Translations under genes and position numbers: made by a program | Notes under the pieces: model-generated | The model's database searches: none | What the model saw: the letters and a program-made list of their open reading frames with translations, nothing else | Told to the model about the DNA's origin: nothing | Assembly (NCBI GenBank): GCA_038255255.1 | Contig: JBBSLL010000007.1 | Span: 1 to 64,000 of the forward strand | Source: JBBQNY01 sp038255255 | GTDB lineage: Bacteria > Pseudomonadota > Gammaproteobacteria > Xanthomonadales > Ahniellaceae | Reading direction: 5' to 3' | DNA: 64,000 nucleotides | In this document: one piece after another, positions 63,301-64,000 of the stretch | Numbering within the stretch: position 1 is the stretch's first letter | Layout of the letters: each line of letters opens with the position of its first letter

Positions 63301-64000
63301 GGCATCAAGCTGCCACTCGATACCTCGAAGCCCGGCAGCTACGCGCTGGTGATCCGCAACGCCGCGGGCGATGAACTCAACCGCGTCGCCTACTCGGTGG
63401 CAGGCGACGCCAACCTGACGCGCTCGCTCGAGCGCAACGCGGAGCTCGAGCTCAAGCTCTCGAAGCCCGACTACGCCGCAGGCGAAGAGATCGAGATTTC
63501 GATCCGCGCGCCGTATGCGGGCACCGGGCTCATCACCATCGAACGCGAGCGCGTGTTCGCGCATGCCTGGTTCAAGGCCGACACCACGGCTTCGGTGCAA
63601 CGCATCCGCATCCCGGAGGGTTTCGAAGGCAACGGGTACATCAATGTCGAGTTCATGCGCGATCCCGCGTCGAGCGAGATCTTCATGAGCCCGATGAGCT
63701 ATGGCATAGCGCCGTTCTCGGTCGACCGGCAGGCGCGCCGCGCGCTCGTCAACGTCGACACGCCTGCGCTGGTCAAGCCCGGCAACAAACTCAACATGAA
63801 AGTCGAAGTCGGGGCGCCGTCGCGCGTCGTGGTGTTCGCGGTCGACGAGGGCATCCTGCAGGTCGCGCGCTACACGCTCAGCGATCCGCTCGACCATTTC
63901 TTCAGAAAGCGCATGCTCGAAGTCGAGACCAGCCAGATCCTGGACCTCATCCTGCCCGAGTTCGCCAAACTCATGAGCATGGCGGCGCCCGGCGGCGATG
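60301..64000 (+). CDS. Bacterial alpha-2-macroglobulin, N-terminal 1233 codons (cut by window end)
   Basis: Reads without a stop from ATG 60301 to the window end. A basic N-terminal region is followed by one transmembrane helix at about 57-77 (SLGIAGGVLALLLIGWVGY), so it is anchored in the inner membrane, unlike the lipoprotein YfhM. A string of beta-sandwich MG domains follows (about 90-1200) with family segments such as FSDRGLYRPGDTFHIG (about 690) and VVVFAVDEGILQVARY near 1180. The thioester region and the receptor-binding end lie beyond the window. It traps proteases in the periplasm and is usually paired with PbpC, not seen here. Confidence 0.92.
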   Translation, partial: MDVFREMFRALGALFAGIFGAVSWRAPAWLTGARAGLAAAEAKARRHPRESLGIAGGVLALLLIGWVGYRWYQDRPRPPQPVEIAFQVTPPAPTDYSGEFPAVNVLRVTFDGSVAPIEKVGKEVLEGIRAKPALDGTWQWEGDRVLEFTPKHDWPIGQDVKVAFDVAVMFAPQVRVKEHDFDFTTPAFGVNVAESEFYQDPQDPLLKKVIVAFGFSHPVDVASFEKRLGILLSDRKGKPKKRAFTVTYDEKKLKGFVHSERLSLPLEAQDLIVTLAGGVRAARGGRATGTPVESRVPVPGLYSLSVSGVEPTLVDNARFEPEQIVVVSFSQSVSESEAKRTTRAWLLPLQHPDPAKRVRNRPYDWNTDEVSESVLAQSEPLPLDPIASESEHAEVHSFRYQADVGRFVFLRVNRGLKSFGGYILGKHDSRVVQVPPFPQTLRFLGEGSLLALSGEKRVAVVARNMPGMKFEVSQLLPQQLQHLVGFNNGTYQLPELGAMSPEQITERFVQKIAFPAIGPSKAHYQGVDLSEYLARSGRRGIFLLRLYQHDPARPQHDDNDWDGELFDSRLVVLTDLGLVLKKSKDGSLDVFVQSIADGAPVGSAKVEVLGRNGETIASVLADADGRARIEPLHAFRRDKAPALVTVSRGEDLSFLPLDSSDRQLDYSRFDVGGIESASEAGSLSAHLFSDRGLYRPGDTFHIGMIVRAADWSRSLDALPLQVEVFDPNGLRVDKKLFPVGPMGFEEMRFTPAESAPTGTYSINLSLIERANQIRTIGSTTVEVKEFLPDRMKATATLSSAATEGWVKPDGLASRVLLQNLFGTPAQDRRVTAKLTLAPIFPEFASHPGYRFFDPRHAKEPVSENLGEAKTNTEGEAVFPLKLERFVNATYRLHFLAQGFEAEGGRSVASEIATMVSPVDYLVGAKTDGELDYVERGAERFAEFIAVDPTAKRTDVAGLKVALVERRFVSVLTKQDSGVYKYESRPKEIDVSEKPVALIAAGIKLPLDTSKPGSYALVIRNAAGDELNRVAYSVAGDANLTRSLERNAELELKLSKPDYAAGEEIEISIRAPYAGTGLITIERERVFAHAWFKADTTASVQRIRIPEGFEGNGYINVEFMRDPASSEIFMSPMSYGIAPFSVDRQARRALVNVDTPALVKPGNKLNMKVEVGAPSRVVVFAVDEGILQVARYTLSDPLDHFFRKRMLEVETSQILDLILPEFAKLMSMAAPGGD

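Overview
The window is a high-GC stretch of chromosome with dense, mostly co-oriented housekeeping and envelope genes and no rRNA, tRNA, phage, insertion sequence or CRISPR array that I could recognise. It looks like a gammaproteobacterium of the order Xanthomonadales (Lysobacterales). This is inferred from the order lptM-dapF-DUF484-xerC-hslV-hslU-DUF971-ubiE, the gpmI-envC-ctp unit, an exeA-gspB pair, an ECF sigma/Ser-Thr kinase pair of the EcfK/PknS type, and several families of short palindromes headed by GTAG, the tetranucleotide known from REP elements of Stenotrophomonas and relatives. I cannot name the genus.

Layout. 1-1.4 kb: start of ctaD and all of coxB (aa3-type cytochrome c oxidase). 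1.6-4.9 kb: ECF sigma factor overlapping a membrane Ser/Thr kinase with TPR repeats. 5.0-10.4 kb: a small secreted protein, PutA, a Blc-type lipocalin and an unknown exported protein. 10.5-14.3 kb: ExeA-like ATPase and GspB (type II secretion assembly), a rhomboid protease, DUF1820 and a small membrane protein. 14.3-18.5 kb, minus strand: gpmI, envC and a carboxyl-terminal processing protease, with a 24-bp tandem repeat inside gpmI and a large hairpin before ctp. 18.6-24.2 kb: a VNGG-repeat secreted protein, an M28 peptidase lipoprotein, an ABC exporter and an alpha/beta hydrolase. 24.3-30.8 kb: a large beta-propeller lipoprotein, a small lipoprotein flanked by a 153-bp duplication, an M1 aminopeptidase and ubiE. 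30.9-40.6 kb: the conserved minus-strand block S9 peptidase-lptM-dapF-DUF484-xerC-tauE-hslV-hslU, then two small genes. 40.8-49.0 kb: a WYL regulator, a PagL-type lipid A deacylase and a molybdoenzyme operon resembling SoeABC (cytoplasmic sulfite oxidation) with a DsbA-fold gene inside it, followed by an HI0933-type flavoprotein. 49.1-53.6 kb: SodC, a seven-repeat propeller, a RIO kinase and a PP2C/SpoIIE phosphatase. 53.7-60.2 kb: MHS and SLC13 transporters, a nitrilase-family enzyme, an unknown secreted protein and a GFA protein. 60.3-64 kb: the N-terminal two-thirds or so of a membrane-anchored bacterial alpha-2-macroglobulin, cut by the window end.

Genes that appear to work together: ctaD/coxB in respiration; the sigma factor/kinase pair in phospho-signalling; exeA/gspB in secretin assembly; envC and ctp in wall remodelling; HslU/HslV as a protease; soeA-soeB-soeC as a quinone-linked molybdoenzyme, possibly related to the TauE-type permease elsewhere in the window. 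The most unusual features are the repeats: GTAG-headed REPINs (one supplies a gene's stop codon), a palindrome-containing minisatellite translated inside gpmI, a duplicated 3' end whose only coding differences are synonymous, and a shared C-terminal LF..(G/S)FE tail on two secreted propeller proteins.
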